64,000 bases of DNA from Limnobacter parvus (GTDB taxonomy: Bacteria; Pseudomonadota; Gammaproteobacteria; Burkholderiales; Burkholderiaceae_B): assembly GCF_024623725.1 (NCBI RefSeq), contig NZ_JANKHG010000017.1:473265-537264 (forward strand). Reading direction: 5' to 3'. Below the pieces are notes generated by a model that saw only the letters and a list, made by a program, of their open reading frames with translations, had not been told where the DNA came from and ran no database searches. Positions within the stretch are counted from its first letter, which is position 1. Each line of letters opens with the position of its first letter. The translations under genes were made by a program, and so were the position numbers. Positions 1-7,702 of the stretch are shown here, in pieces.

Positions 1-233
1 CAGCGGTGGTCAACCAAACCGGGTAGCCAAGTCGTTAATCGTTCATAAAAACCTGGCAGCAGGTTAGAAGGGAATTGTTCCAGTTCTTGAATATCCACCA
101 ACGCTTCAATACAACTTCGATAGGTCCAGATGTTTGGGCCGTCAAGCCACATTGTTCGGAGTATTACAAGGCGTTTTTGCGTCATAAGCTGGGCATCGGC
201 AGGATTAGTTTCTAGGATTGGTTTTTCAGTCAA
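1..233 (-). CDS. cphA: Cyanophycin synthetase, N-terminal fragment (CphA or CphA'-like)
   Basis: Only the first ~75 codons lie in the window; the gene runs off the left edge. The reading contains the cyanophycin synthetase N-terminal signature (GPNIWTYRSCIEALVD, then LEQFPSN and PGFYERL). The family polymerises Asp and Arg into the storage polymer cyanophycin in the cytoplasm. I place the start at a TTG at 233 because a GGAG box at 240-243 sits 6 nt upstream; the first in-frame ATG, at 185, has no visible ribosome site and would remove 16 residues. It is divergent from the DUF1854-ABC gene at 303, which supports a cyanophycin-linked locus. Family assignment is firm; whether it is CphA or its paralogue CphA' cannot be told from this fragment. 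Confidence 0.8.
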   Translation of the reverse strand, partial: MTEKPILETNPADAQLMTQKRLVILRTMWLDGPNIWTYRSCIEALVDIQELEQFPSNLLPGFYERLTTWLPGLVDHR

Positions 234-302
234 TGTTAACTCCGTGTCGCTGGAAATAGTGGTGTAACATCAGCGAATTCGTGAACTGAGGGGGTAATCT
301 CA

Positions 303-2525
303 TTGAAAATCGTTGGATTTTCACCGTCTGAAAACGAGGTACAACGCCTCTCAGAGGTATGGGCCGCAAATTCACCAACCCAAGCAGTGTTTGTGGCTGA
401 CATGAACACTCGATGTGAGTTTTCAAGAAGCCTTGTAGCCTTTAACGCAAATGAATTAATTGTGGTAGACAAGGAATCGGAAGTGCCTGTTTTTAAGGCT
501 CCTTTTTCGGCCATTGAGAAAATTTCAATGTCGGATCATTCCGGGCTTTCTACGGTTTTGGTGCAGGTAACGTCAGGTCAGGTATTCCGTTTTTATACCA
601 GCTTCAGTTTGCATCGCGCGCTTGAGGAATTTGTAGGGCTTCTGGAAGCGGCTGTGCGTGAATTTGAGCACGGTACAGCCCATGTTGCCCAGATTCAGCA
701 CCCGGTTCCTCAGTTGTTGGCTGACGAAGATCTTGAGGAAGCTGGGTTCGAGGAACCAGTTTCGTCTCGGGCTTTGTTGCGCCTGTGGCGATTCGCGCAT
801 CCGTATCGCTGGCGTTTGCTGGCGGGTTTGTTGCTGACTTTGATGTCGACAGCGGCCACCTTGGTTGCGCCCTATTTGTCGATGCCCTTGATGGATGAAG
901 TGTTAATTCCCTTCCAGAATGGCGAGCCAATGAACACCGAGTTGGCGACCCTCTATTTAAGTGCATTGTTAGTTTCTGCAGTGGTGGCGGCGGCCTTAAG
1001 TTGGGCCCGAACCTATCTGCTGGCGCTGGTTTCAGAGCGAATTGGTTCCGACTTGCGTACCACCACTTTCAATCACCTGATGAGCTTGTCGTTGGACTAC
1101 TTCAGCGCGAAGCGAACCGGTGATTTGATTGCCCGTGTCAGCTCTGAAACAGACCGCATTAATTTGTTTCTGTCTTTGCATGCACTCGATTTCATCACCG
1201 ATGTGATCATGATCGTGATGACCGCGATTATCTTGATGAACATTGATTTTGAGCTGGCTTTGCTCACTTTGCTTCCACTGCCCATCATCGCGTGGATGAT
1301 CCACATGGTGCGCGAAAAGCTGCGCACCGGCTTTGAGAAAGTGGACCGGGTGTGGGGTGAAGTGACCAATATTTTGACTGACACGATTCCCGGTATTCGC
1401 GTGGTGAAAGCTTTCGCACAAGAACGCCGCGAATCAGACCGCTTTTTGAATGCGAACCTGCGCAATCTGGAAGTGAACGATCGAATCAACAAAACATGGT
1501 CGCTGTTCGCACCCACAGTTAGTTTTTTGACCGAGTTGGGTATTTTGGTGATCTGGGCCTCGGGCATCTGGATGATCATGAACAACGAAATCACGGTGGG
1601 TGTGCTGACTGCATTTCTGGCCTACATTGGCCGCTTCTACACTCGCCTAGATTCCATGAGCCGGATTGTGTCAGTCACCCAAAAGGCAGCCGCGGGTTCC
1701 AAACGAATTTTTGACATTCTTGATTACAAGTCTTCTGTGCCTGAAGCAGTGAACCCGGTGAATATTGATCACTTGAAGGGTGAACTGGAATTGCGCAATG
1801 TGTCATTCCGCTACGGCAGCAGGCAGGTACTGGACAACGTGAACCTGAAAGTAAAGCAGGGCGAGATGGTGGGCCTGGTCGGGCACAGTGGCTCAGGCAA
1901 GTCAACACTGGTGAATTTGCTTTGCCGATTTTATGACGTTAGCGACGGTCAGGTGTTGGCCGACGGCATTGACATTCGCCAAATCGAAATGGCCAGCTAC
2001 CGCCGTAATATTGGGCTGGTGCTGCAAGAACCTTATTTGTTTTTTGGCACCATTGCCGAGAACATTGCCTATGGCCGCCCCGACGCCACACGTGAAGAAA
2101 TTATTGCCGCAGCAAGGCTTGCACACGCGCATGAATTTATTCTGCGCCTGCAGCATGGTTACGATTCACTGGTGGGTGAACGCGGGCAAAGTTTATCTGG
2201 CGGTGAACGCCAGCGTATTTCAATAGCGCGCGCTTTGTTAATCGACCCCAAAATCCTGATTCTGGACGAAGCCACGAGTTCGGTCGACTCACAAACCGAA
2301 AAGGAAATTCAGAAAGCACTGGACAATCTTGTACAGGGTCGAACCACCATTGCAATTGCCCACCGGCTTTCGACCCTGCGCAAGGCAGACCGAATCGTGG
2401 TGATGGATCGGGGTAAGGTTGTGGAAGAGGGGCCACACGATAAACTGCTGGCTGCCAAATCCCACTTCTGGCATTTGCACCAGGCCCAGGAAAAACTTAA
2501 GCAGGAGCAGGCCCACTATGACTGA
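303..2525 (+). CDS. Cyanophycin-locus ABC exporter with N-terminal DUF1854-like region
   Basis: A 740-residue half-transporter of the ABC exporter type. Residues ~1-130 are a DUF1854-like soluble region, ~155-440 a six-helix membrane domain, and ~495-730 the ATPase domain. Visible motifs are Walker A GHSGSGKST near residue 528, signature LSGGERQR near 631, Walker B ILILDEATSS near 652 and the H-loop AHRLST near 685. The start is a TTG preceded by a G-rich ribosome site (GAGGGGG at 286-292). It overlaps the next gene (DUF1854) by 8 nt, so the two are translationally coupled. Divergent cphA suggests a role in moving or sensing cyanophycin precursors or products; the substrate is not known and the link rests on gene context. 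Confidence 0.85.
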   Translation: MKIVGFSPSENEVQRLSEVWAANSPTQAVFVADMNTRCEFSRSLVAFNANELIVVDKESEVPVFKAPFSAIEKISMSDHSGLSTVLVQVTSGQVFRFYTSFSLHRALEEFVGLLEAAVREFEHGTAHVAQIQHPVPQLLADEDLEEAGFEEPVSSRALLRLWRFAHPYRWRLLAGLLLTLMSTAATLVAPYLSMPLMDEVLIPFQNGEPMNTELATLYLSALLVSAVVAAALSWARTYLLALVSERIGSDLRTTTFNHLMSLSLDYFSAKRTGDLIARVSSETDRINLFLSLHALDFITDVIMIVMTAIILMNIDFELALLTLLPLPIIAWMIHMVREKLRTGFEKVDRVWGEVTNILTDTIPGIRVVKAFAQERRESDRFLNANLRNLEVNDRINKTWSLFAPTVSFLTELGILVIWASGIWMIMNNEITVGVLTAFLAYIGRFYTRLDSMSRIVSVTQKAAAGSKRIFDILDYKSSVPEAVNPVNIDHLKGELELRNVSFRYGSRQVLDNVNLKVKQGEMVGLVGHSGSGKSTLVNLLCRFYDVSDGQVLADGIDIRQIEMASYRRNIGLVLQEPYLFFGTIAENIAYGRPDATREEIIAAARLAHAHEFILRLQHGYDSLVGERGQSLSGGERQRISIARALLIDPKILILDEATSSVDSQTEKEIQKALDNLVQGRTTIAIAHRLSTLRKADRIVVMDRGKVVEEGPHDKLLAAKSHFWHLHQAQEKLKQEQAHYD

Positions 2526-2985
2526 TTGGCGATTACGCGAGTCCACACAAGGGAAGCTGGCACTTTTTCAATGCGAGACCCTTGTGGCCGACCAAGTCAT
2601 GCCGGTGTTGGCATTTCCGTTTTCTGCGCCCGAAGAAAGTATTTCCATTGTGGATGAGTACAGCAAGGAAATGGCCTGGATTGACCGCATGGATCAATTG
2701 GATGCAGATTCGCAGGCTGCTGTGAAGGCTTACCTGGCCTTGCGTGAGTTCAGGCCCAAAGTGTTGCGAATTACTTCGGTTTCAACCTATTCAACCCCCA
2801 GCATCTGGATGCTTGAAACAGACAGGGGCCCTTGCAAATTCGAGTTGCCAAGCGATGAAAGCATTCGCAGACTGGCCGGTAACAGTTTGGTGTTGACCCA
2901 TGCCAACGGCATGCAGTTCATCATTGATGATTTATTCGCGCTGGATGCCCGCAGCAGGCAGATTCTTGCCCGTTTCATGGCTTGA
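2518..2985 (+). CDS. DUF1854 family protein
   Basis: A 155-residue soluble protein of the DUF1854 family, the type found beside cyanophycin genes in betaproteobacteria. It has no signal peptide or membrane segment. The ATG lies inside the end of the ABC gene (8 nt overlap) and is preceded by AGGAG. The N-terminal domain of the upstream transporter belongs to the same general family, so the pair may form a complex. No catalytic motif is evident and the biochemical function is unknown. Confidence 0.8.
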   Translation: MTDWRLRESTQGKLALFQCETLVADQVMPVLAFPFSAPEESISIVDEYSKEMAWIDRMDQLDADSQAAVKAYLALREFRPKVLRITSVSTYSTPSIWMLETDRGPCKFELPSDESIRRLAGNSLVLTHANGMQFIIDDLFALDARSRQILARFMA

Positions 2986-2987
2986 GC

Positions 2988-3020
2988 AAAAAAACGCCTG
3001 TGAGTTAAATCTCACAGGCG
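2988..3020 (-). terminator. Rho-independent terminator downstream of flhC
   Basis: A perfect 10-bp stem (CGCCTGTGAG/CTCACAGGCG) with a 6-nt loop at 2995-3020. On the minus strand it is followed by seven T's (2988-2994). It terminates flhDC reading leftward. It may also stop transcripts from the DUF1854 gene, but the plus-strand side lacks a T-run. Confidence 0.85.
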
Positions 3021-3101
3021 ATTGAATTGTCCTTGAACTACGGACTGGGGAGAGAGACAAAAACAAGCTACAGCTGTACTACGGCACTACCAATCAATTC
3101 T

Positions 3102-3668
3102 TTAGGCAATTTCCATCGCAGATTCTTCATTGAAGAACCGTGTTGCGGCATTCTGTTTGGTTTTGCCTGCGCGGGAAGGCATATTGCACAAACCGCATTC
3201 ATAGTCGTTTACCAGGTCGTAGGTGTGCACAACGAAGTTGCCCTCACAGGTTTTGCAGCCCGTTGTGGTCAACATGCCGGCATCAAAAAACTTCACCAAG
3301 CGCCATGCGCGGGTTAGTGATAACACTTCAGGCAGGCCCAAGGCAGTAATTTGTTCACGGTACAGCTTGTAAGACTTCACCAGGCATTCGCCATCGTCCA
3401 TGTCCGTGTGTTTGATGCAGGCCGAGTAAAAATTCATGAACAGCGAGCAGTGAATATTGGGCTGCCAGGTCATGAACCAGTCGGTGGAGAAGGGCAGCAT
3501 GCCTTTGGGTGGCGATTTGAACTTGATTTCCTTGTACAAGCGAATCAAGCGTTCACGTGACAACTGGGTTTCGCTTTCCAGCACCTGCAAGCGGGCGTCC
3601 AGCTTGATCAGTTCTGAGGCGAGTTTGATCTGGGCAGCTTCAGCCACCAATGATTTAATCTTGGACAT
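3102..3668 (-). CDS. flhC: Flagellar transcriptional activator FlhC
   Basis: A 188-residue FlhC. With FlhD it forms the FlhD4C2 master activator of class II flagellar promoters. The family core is clear (LESETQLSRERLIRLYKE, PPKGMLPFSTDWF) and the four zinc-binding cysteines are present at C138, C141, C158 and C161, matching the E. coli spacing. The start at 3668 has GGAG 7 nt upstream; a longer in-frame reading would run toward flhD and has no such site. It lies 46 nt after flhD, ahead of the terminator at 2988-3020. No other flagellar gene is in the window, so flhDC is a stand-alone regulator operon here. Confidence 0.96.
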   Translation of the reverse strand: MSKIKSLVAEAAQIKLASELIKLDARLQVLESETQLSRERLIRLYKEIKFKSPPKGMLPFSTDWFMTWQPNIHCSLFMNFYSACIKHTDMDDGECLVKSYKLYREQITALGLPEVLSLTRAWRLVKFFDAGMLTTTGCKTCEGNFVVHTYDLVNDYECGLCNMPSRAGKTKQNAATRFFNEESAMEIA

Positions 3669-3714
3669 GTTGTTCTCCGGTGTGCCAGCAGGCACGTTTT
3701 GCGACGGTTTTTTT

Positions 3715-4032
3715 TTAAGCGGAAATCTGTGCACTGCGGCCTGCCATCAGGATGGCGGCGTGCATGCCAGAAATGGCGCGGTCTTTTCCGTGGTCGGAGA
3801 GTAGTTTCCAAACAGCCGGATCTTCAAACCGAATACTGCACATCGGCATATTGCTTGCCGCAATACGCAAAACCTGTGCGGTGGTCAGTTGATTCAGAAG
3901 GTCGGCAGTGTTTTCATCAATACCCAGGCGAATGATGGCCTCGGCTTTGTCTTCATTGATGAGTTGTTTGGCAAGAAGCAGGTAAGATAAATTGGCTTCG
4001 CGAATTTGTTCCAGTAGTTCATTTGCTTTCAT
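3715..4032 (-). CDS. flhD: Flagellar transcriptional activator FlhD
   Basis: A 105-residue FlhD, close to the usual length. The conserved start region (ELLEQIREANLSYLLLAKQL) and RLGI motif are visible. Two ATGs are possible. The one at 4032 is preferred because AGGAGG lies 9 nt upstream; the ATG at 4041 directly abuts that box. First gene of flhDC. The ~190-nt gap to the divergent hydrolase must hold its promoter, but I could not pick a convincing -35/-10 pair. Confidence 0.95.
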   Translation of the reverse strand: MKANELLEQIREANLSYLLLAKQLINEDKAEAIIRLGIDENTADLLNQLTTAQVLRIAASNMPMCSIRFEDPAVWKLLSDHGKDRAISGMHAAILMAGRSAQISA

Positions 4033-4226
4033 TTTGAACATCCTCCTATTCAAATCGAGCAATCTTTTCAGGCTGGTTTCGGCGCTTCCCACAGACATCG
4101 AAGCCAGTGAATGTATTGTTGAACAAATGCGAAAATAACTAAGCCATCCATTTGCTGTAAGCGAGATCAGCGAGCAGCTTATGATGGTGTAGGGAAAAAC
4201 CAGACAAAAAGATGGGGTGAACAACA

Positions 4227-5105
4227 ATGAGCAATGCTTTTATGAACTGGCTGTGCCGAAAACTGATCGATTCCAAGTGCAAGCAAATGGGTTTGGCAAG
4301 GTCCACTGCAGACACAGTTGACGGCCGCACGGTTTATTTCAAGGGCGGACAAGGGCCCGACATGGTATTGATTCATGGTTTTGGTGCCAACAAGGAAAAC
4401 TGGCTTGCGCTTGCTCCCCGATTGATGCGGCATTACACGGTGTGGATCCCCGATTTGATCGGCTTTGGTGAATCAGACCGCCCCAGCAACGCAAGATTTA
4501 ATATCGCAGAGCAATCTGACCGCGTGGTGCGCTGGCTGGATGCAGTAGGCGTCAAGAGTTTTCATGTGATTGGAAATTCCATGGGTGGTTACATGGCAGG
4601 CGCTTTGGCAGCGAATTTTCCGAACCGGGTGCTCAGCGCATGCCTGTTGAACCCAGCGGGTGTAGCAGGCACTGAGCACACGGCAATAGGCCGCTCGTTC
4701 GCAGAGGAAGGCAGAATTATTCTTGCTCCCAGCAATTTCAAGGAATACGAGCAGGTTATCGACCTTTGCTTTAGCGGCAAGCCGCCTGCCATGCCCACCT
4801 TCATGCGCAAGTACTTTGGGCGCATGTCCATTGAAAACAAAGGCTTGCTGGATAAGGTATTCATGGAGTTTGTGAACCCAGATGCCAATGTCAGTTTGAA
4901 CGACATGGTTGAGAAAACCACGGTGCCGCTGATGGTGGTGTGGGGCGATTCAGACCAGCTGGTTCACCCCAGTGGCTTGGCGACGTTGAAGCAGGCCAAC
5001 CCGGCCATTCATGACGTGATGCTTGAAAACACCGGGCACTGCCCAATGGTTGACAGGGCCTCGCTGGTTTACAAGGCCCATTTGGCGTTCATGCCAGCAT
5101 CTTGA
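4227..5105 (+). CDS. Alpha/beta hydrolase
   Basis: A 292-residue alpha/beta-hydrolase-fold protein. The oxyanion-hole HGFG motif is near residue 50, the nucleophile elbow GNSMGG near 118, the acid in WGDSD near 238 and the catalytic His in NTGHCP near 268. There is no signal peptide. The closest general type is the meta-cleavage-product hydrolase/lipase-like group; the substrate is unknown. Its 3' end overlaps the convergent amidase by 17 nt. Confidence 0.88.
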   Translation: MSNAFMNWLCRKLIDSKCKQMGLARSTADTVDGRTVYFKGGQGPDMVLIHGFGANKENWLALAPRLMRHYTVWIPDLIGFGESDRPSNARFNIAEQSDRVVRWLDAVGVKSFHVIGNSMGGYMAGALAANFPNRVLSACLLNPAGVAGTEHTAIGRSFAEEGRIILAPSNFKEYEQVIDLCFSGKPPAMPTFMRKYFGRMSIENKGLLDKVFMEFVNPDANVSLNDMVEKTTVPLMVVWGDSDQLVHPSGLATLKQANPAIHDVMLENTGHCPMVDRASLVYKAHLAFMPAS

Positions 5106-6516
5106 ATGGTTGCGCTTGTTCCAATTCAAGCGCGAGTTCGATCAGCCTGAATTCATGCCCCATGGCCGCCGCGAAATGAACACCCACCGGAATGCCTTCT
5201 TCGGTGTGGTGCATCGGCAGGCTGATTGCTGGTGCGCCAGCCACATTCTGAGCGGCGGTAAACGATGCGAAGTTCACCAGGCGATGGCGAGCTTCGTCGA
5301 AAGGCAAATCGAGCGTTAGATGGCCCAAGGGCGGCGCAGGCTGGCCCAGTGTGGGGCTTAGTAACACGTCCAGGTCATTGAAAGCGGTGGCGTATTCTGC
5401 TTCGAACTGATAAAGCCTGCGCATTGTGAACGGGAACTTCCACAGATTGCGGGTGAAGTGACCCGCCAAGCCGTAAGTCAAGGGTTCCAGCTTGCCGGTA
5501 TTCATATCGCGATCCACTGCCCATTTGCCCAGATGCGAAATAGAAGCGGCCAGCATGCCCCAATACAGCAAGAAGTCGTCGGCAAATTGTTCGCCAATCG
5601 GTATCTGAATTTCCCGCACTTCATGGCCCAAACTTTCACACAAGGCTGCGGCTTTGTGCACGGCTTCCACGCAAGCTGCGTCGGTGGCATGGCCCGATAC
5701 TTTTTGGGTGAACATGCCGATTTTCAGGCGTTTGCGCCCAGGGGTGGTGATGTGGCCCAAGGGCGGCAAGGTTGGGTTTTTGTAGTGTTCTTCCGCCAAT
5801 GCAAAGAAGGCGGCTGTATCGCGCACACTGCGCGTGACTACACCATCGCTAACGATATTAATTGGCAGACTTTTTGCCATTTCATTCATGACCAAGCGGC
5901 CACGGCTGGGTTTAAGACCGATCAACCCGCAACAAGCGGCTGGAATTCGAATAGACCCACCGCCATCATTGGCGTGCGCAATGGGCACCACGCCAGCAGC
6001 CACCAATGCAGCCGAGCCCCCGGAGGAACCACCCGTGCTGTGCCCGGTGTGCCAAGGGTTGTGGGCTGGTTCAGCCTGGCTGTATTCCGTGGTTGCGGTT
6101 AAGCCGAATTCAGGCAGTTTGGTTTTGCCCAGAAAAACAAGGCCAGTGTCGATCAGTTGCTGGGCCACTGCGCTATTGGTTTTTTTGGGCTTGGCCGGAA
6201 GGGCGGCTGAGCCATGCCGGGTTGGTAAGCCCAAAAGATCCAGGTTGTCTTTCAGCAAACTTGGTATGCCCTGAAATGCACGAAAATTACCCAGTTCGTC
6301 ATACAGCTTGGCCTGGGTCAAGGCAGATTCTTCCTGCAAGCACACAGTGGCATGCAGCTCGGGGTCAACCTGTTCAAGTCGTTTGTAGGCGGCTTGCACC
6401 AACTCAGTGGCGCTGGTTTTCCCGGTTTGCAGTTGTTCGGCCAAGCCCACAGCATCGTGGTGGCCCAGTGCATCATCTTGATTGAAGGCGTGCACCTGTG
6501 TTGGTTTGCTGGTCAT
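5089..6516 (-). CDS. Amidase (amidase-signature family)
   Basis: A 475-residue amidase-signature enzyme hydrolysing an unidentified amide. The Ser-Ser-Lys triad can be placed: Lys in SLLKDNLD, and the two Ser in the Gly/Ser-rich STGGSSGGSAA segment. The DGGGSIRIPA motif is also present. The start is the ATG at 6516, where homology begins; a longer in-frame extension reads through the divergent ychJ region and is rejected. It overlaps the convergent hydrolase gene by 17 nt. No signal peptide, so probably cytoplasmic. It resembles 6-aminohexanoate-cyclic-dimer hydrolase-type amidases more than GatA, which is a weak inference. Confidence 0.9.
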   Translation of the reverse strand: MTSKPTQVHAFNQDDALGHHDAVGLAEQLQTGKTSATELVQAAYKRLEQVDPELHATVCLQEESALTQAKLYDELGNFRAFQGIPSLLKDNLDLLGLPTRHGSAALPAKPKKTNSAVAQQLIDTGLVFLGKTKLPEFGLTATTEYSQAEPAHNPWHTGHSTGGSSGGSAALVAAGVVPIAHANDGGGSIRIPAACCGLIGLKPSRGRLVMNEMAKSLPINIVSDGVVTRSVRDTAAFFALAEEHYKNPTLPPLGHITTPGRKRLKIGMFTQKVSGHATDAACVEAVHKAAALCESLGHEVREIQIPIGEQFADDFLLYWGMLAASISHLGKWAVDRDMNTGKLEPLTYGLAGHFTRNLWKFPFTMRRLYQFEAEYATAFNDLDVLLSPTLGQPAPPLGHLTLDLPFDEARHRLVNFASFTAAQNVAGAPAISLPMHHTEEGIPVGVHFAAAMGHEFRLIELALELEQAQPFKMLA

Positions 6517-6558
6517 TGTTGTTGGTATTGGGTTGGCTGTCTCTGCATTCAGTCTAAA

Positions 6559-7011
6559 ATGAAAAACCCGCAAAACCGAATGCATCCGTACCACATGGCT
6601 CAAAAAAATCAACTCGCTTCGCAACCTCTCGCATGCCCTTGTGGCAAGGGCAAGTACACAACTTGCTGCGAAAATTTCCACGCAGGGCGGGAAGTTGCAT
6701 GCACCGCAGAGGCCCTGATGCGTTCGCGCTACAGCGCTTATGCCTTGGGTTTAAGTGAGTATGTTCAACGCACCTGGCATACGACAACACGCCCAGCGCA
6801 ACTACTTGATTTGCAGCAAGAACTTTCCAACGGAAAATGGCTGGGGCTCTCGGTTAAAGCACACAGCCAACAAGGCGACAATGCCGAAGTGGAATTCGTG
6901 GCACGCTACAAACCCAAGGCTGGCCCTGCCAGCCGATTGCATGAGCTTAGCCGCTTTGCGCGGGAAAACGGGCATTGGTTTTATGTGGATGGCGACTTGT
7001 TTGAGGATTGA
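6559..7011 (+). CDS. YchJ family protein with SEC-C zinc motif
   Basis: A ~150-residue YchJ/UPF0225-like protein. The N-terminal SEC-C-type motif (CPCGKGKYTTCC) binds zinc in this family. It is followed by the family core (LMRSRYSAYALG, WLGLSV, FARENGHWFYVDGD). Unlike E. coli YchJ it lacks the second, C-terminal SEC-C motif. The start is uncertain: ATGs at 6559, 6580 and 6595 are in frame and none has a strong ribosome site. Function is unknown. Confidence 0.85.
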   Translation: MKNPQNRMHPYHMAQKNQLASQPLACPCGKGKYTTCCENFHAGREVACTAEALMRSRYSAYALGLSEYVQRTWHTTTRPAQLLDLQQELSNGKWLGLSVKAHSQQGDNAEVEFVARYKPKAGPASRLHELSRFARENGHWFYVDGDLFED

Positions 7012-7027
7012 ATTTTTTTAAAGTTAT

Positions 7028-7058
7028 CCCTTGAAATTCCTTTGGTGGGCTCATAAAT
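7028..7058 (+). promoter_or_regulatory. Candidate sigma32 (heat-shock) promoter
   Basis: A CCCTTGAAA box at 7028-7036 is followed after 13 nt by CTCATAAAT at 7050-7058, a good match to the sigma32 pattern (CTTGAAA, 11-16 nt, CCCATnTA-like). It lies ~80 nt ahead of the small heat-shock gene, which is the expected class of target. Confidence 0.7.
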
Positions 7059-7112
7059 CAGTGTCGTGGGAAATGTCTCCGAGAGAGTTTCCCCAATTTG
7101 TTCAACAACTGA

Positions 7113-7141
7113 TTTTTTGCTTCTTAGGAGAATGAATCATG
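7113..7141 (+). promoter_or_regulatory. ROSE-like RNA thermometer hairpin over the hsp20 ribosome site
   Basis: The run TTTTTTGCT (7113-7121) can fold back on AGGAGAA (7126-7132) through a 4-nt loop. It forms U-A, C-G, a G.G mismatch and U-A pairs. This TTGCT/AGGA pairing with an opposed G.G is the hallmark of ROSE thermometers, which keep small heat-shock mRNAs untranslated at low temperature. The whole leader probably begins near 7065. Inference from sequence only. Confidence 0.6.
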
Positions 7142-7603
7142 GCAACAATCGACTTAACACCCCTGTACCGCAGCACCATTGGCTTTGACCGGATGGCTAG
7201 CATTCTGGATGCCGCAATGCGCGTCGACACCTCCACAGGATACCCACCCTACAACATCGAGGCTTTGGAAGAAAACCGCTACCAAATTAGTGTGGCTGTG
7301 GCGGGTTTCGATGAAAAAGAGCTAGAGCTTGAAGTAGAGCGCGGTGTGCTCACCGTGCGTGGCCGAAAGGCAGACGAGGATGGCAAGCAGTACCTGCACA
7401 AGGGCATTGCGTTTCGCAGCTTCGAGCGCAAATTCAACTTGGCTGATCACGTGCAGGTGGAAGGCGCTAATCTGAAAAATGGCTTGTTGGTGGTCGAGTT
7501 GCTCAAGGTTATTCCCGAGCAAATGAAGGCGCGCCGCATTCCTATTGGCCAGACCAACTTGCGCACGATTGAATCAGAAGGGCACGATCAAGCCGCAGCC
7601 TGA
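7139..7603 (+). CDS. Small heat-shock protein, Hsp20/IbpA type
   Basis: A 154-residue alpha-crystallin-type chaperone that would hold unfolded proteins in the cytoplasm. The N-terminal FDR motif is followed by the alpha-crystallin domain (YPPYNIE, then VAGFDEKELELEVE and GLLVVEL) and a C-terminal IPI anchor (RRIPIG). Layout and the PPYNIE motif match the IbpA/HspA class of proteobacteria. Expression appears doubly heat-controlled: a sigma32-type promoter and a ROSE-like hairpin masking the AGGAG site. A strong terminator follows. Confidence 0.95.
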   Translation: MATIDLTPLYRSTIGFDRMASILDAAMRVDTSTGYPPYNIEALEENRYQISVAVAGFDEKELELEVERGVLTVRGRKADEDGKQYLHKGIAFRSFERKFNLADHVQVEGANLKNGLLVVELLKVIPEQMKARRIPIGQTNLRTIESEGHDQAAA

Positions 7604-7632
7604 TGAATCTGTATGAATCAGCGTTGATCAGC

Positions 7633-7661
7633 AAAAAAAGCAGCCTTGTGCTGCTTTTTTT
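7633..7661 (+). terminator. Rho-independent terminator after hsp20
   Basis: A GCAGC/GCTGC stem with a 5-nt loop is flanked by seven A's (7633-7639) and seven T's (7655-7661), which can extend the stem and serve as terminator in either direction. Confidence 0.9.
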
Positions 7662-7702
7662 GTGTTTAAACTAGCCGATGGACAATTATTAAAAGCGCGG
7701 AC

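Noticed and set aside
6517-6681. N-terminal extension of the amidase
   Set aside because: The added residues have no amidase similarity and would overlap the divergent ychJ start. The ATG at 6516 matches the domain boundary.
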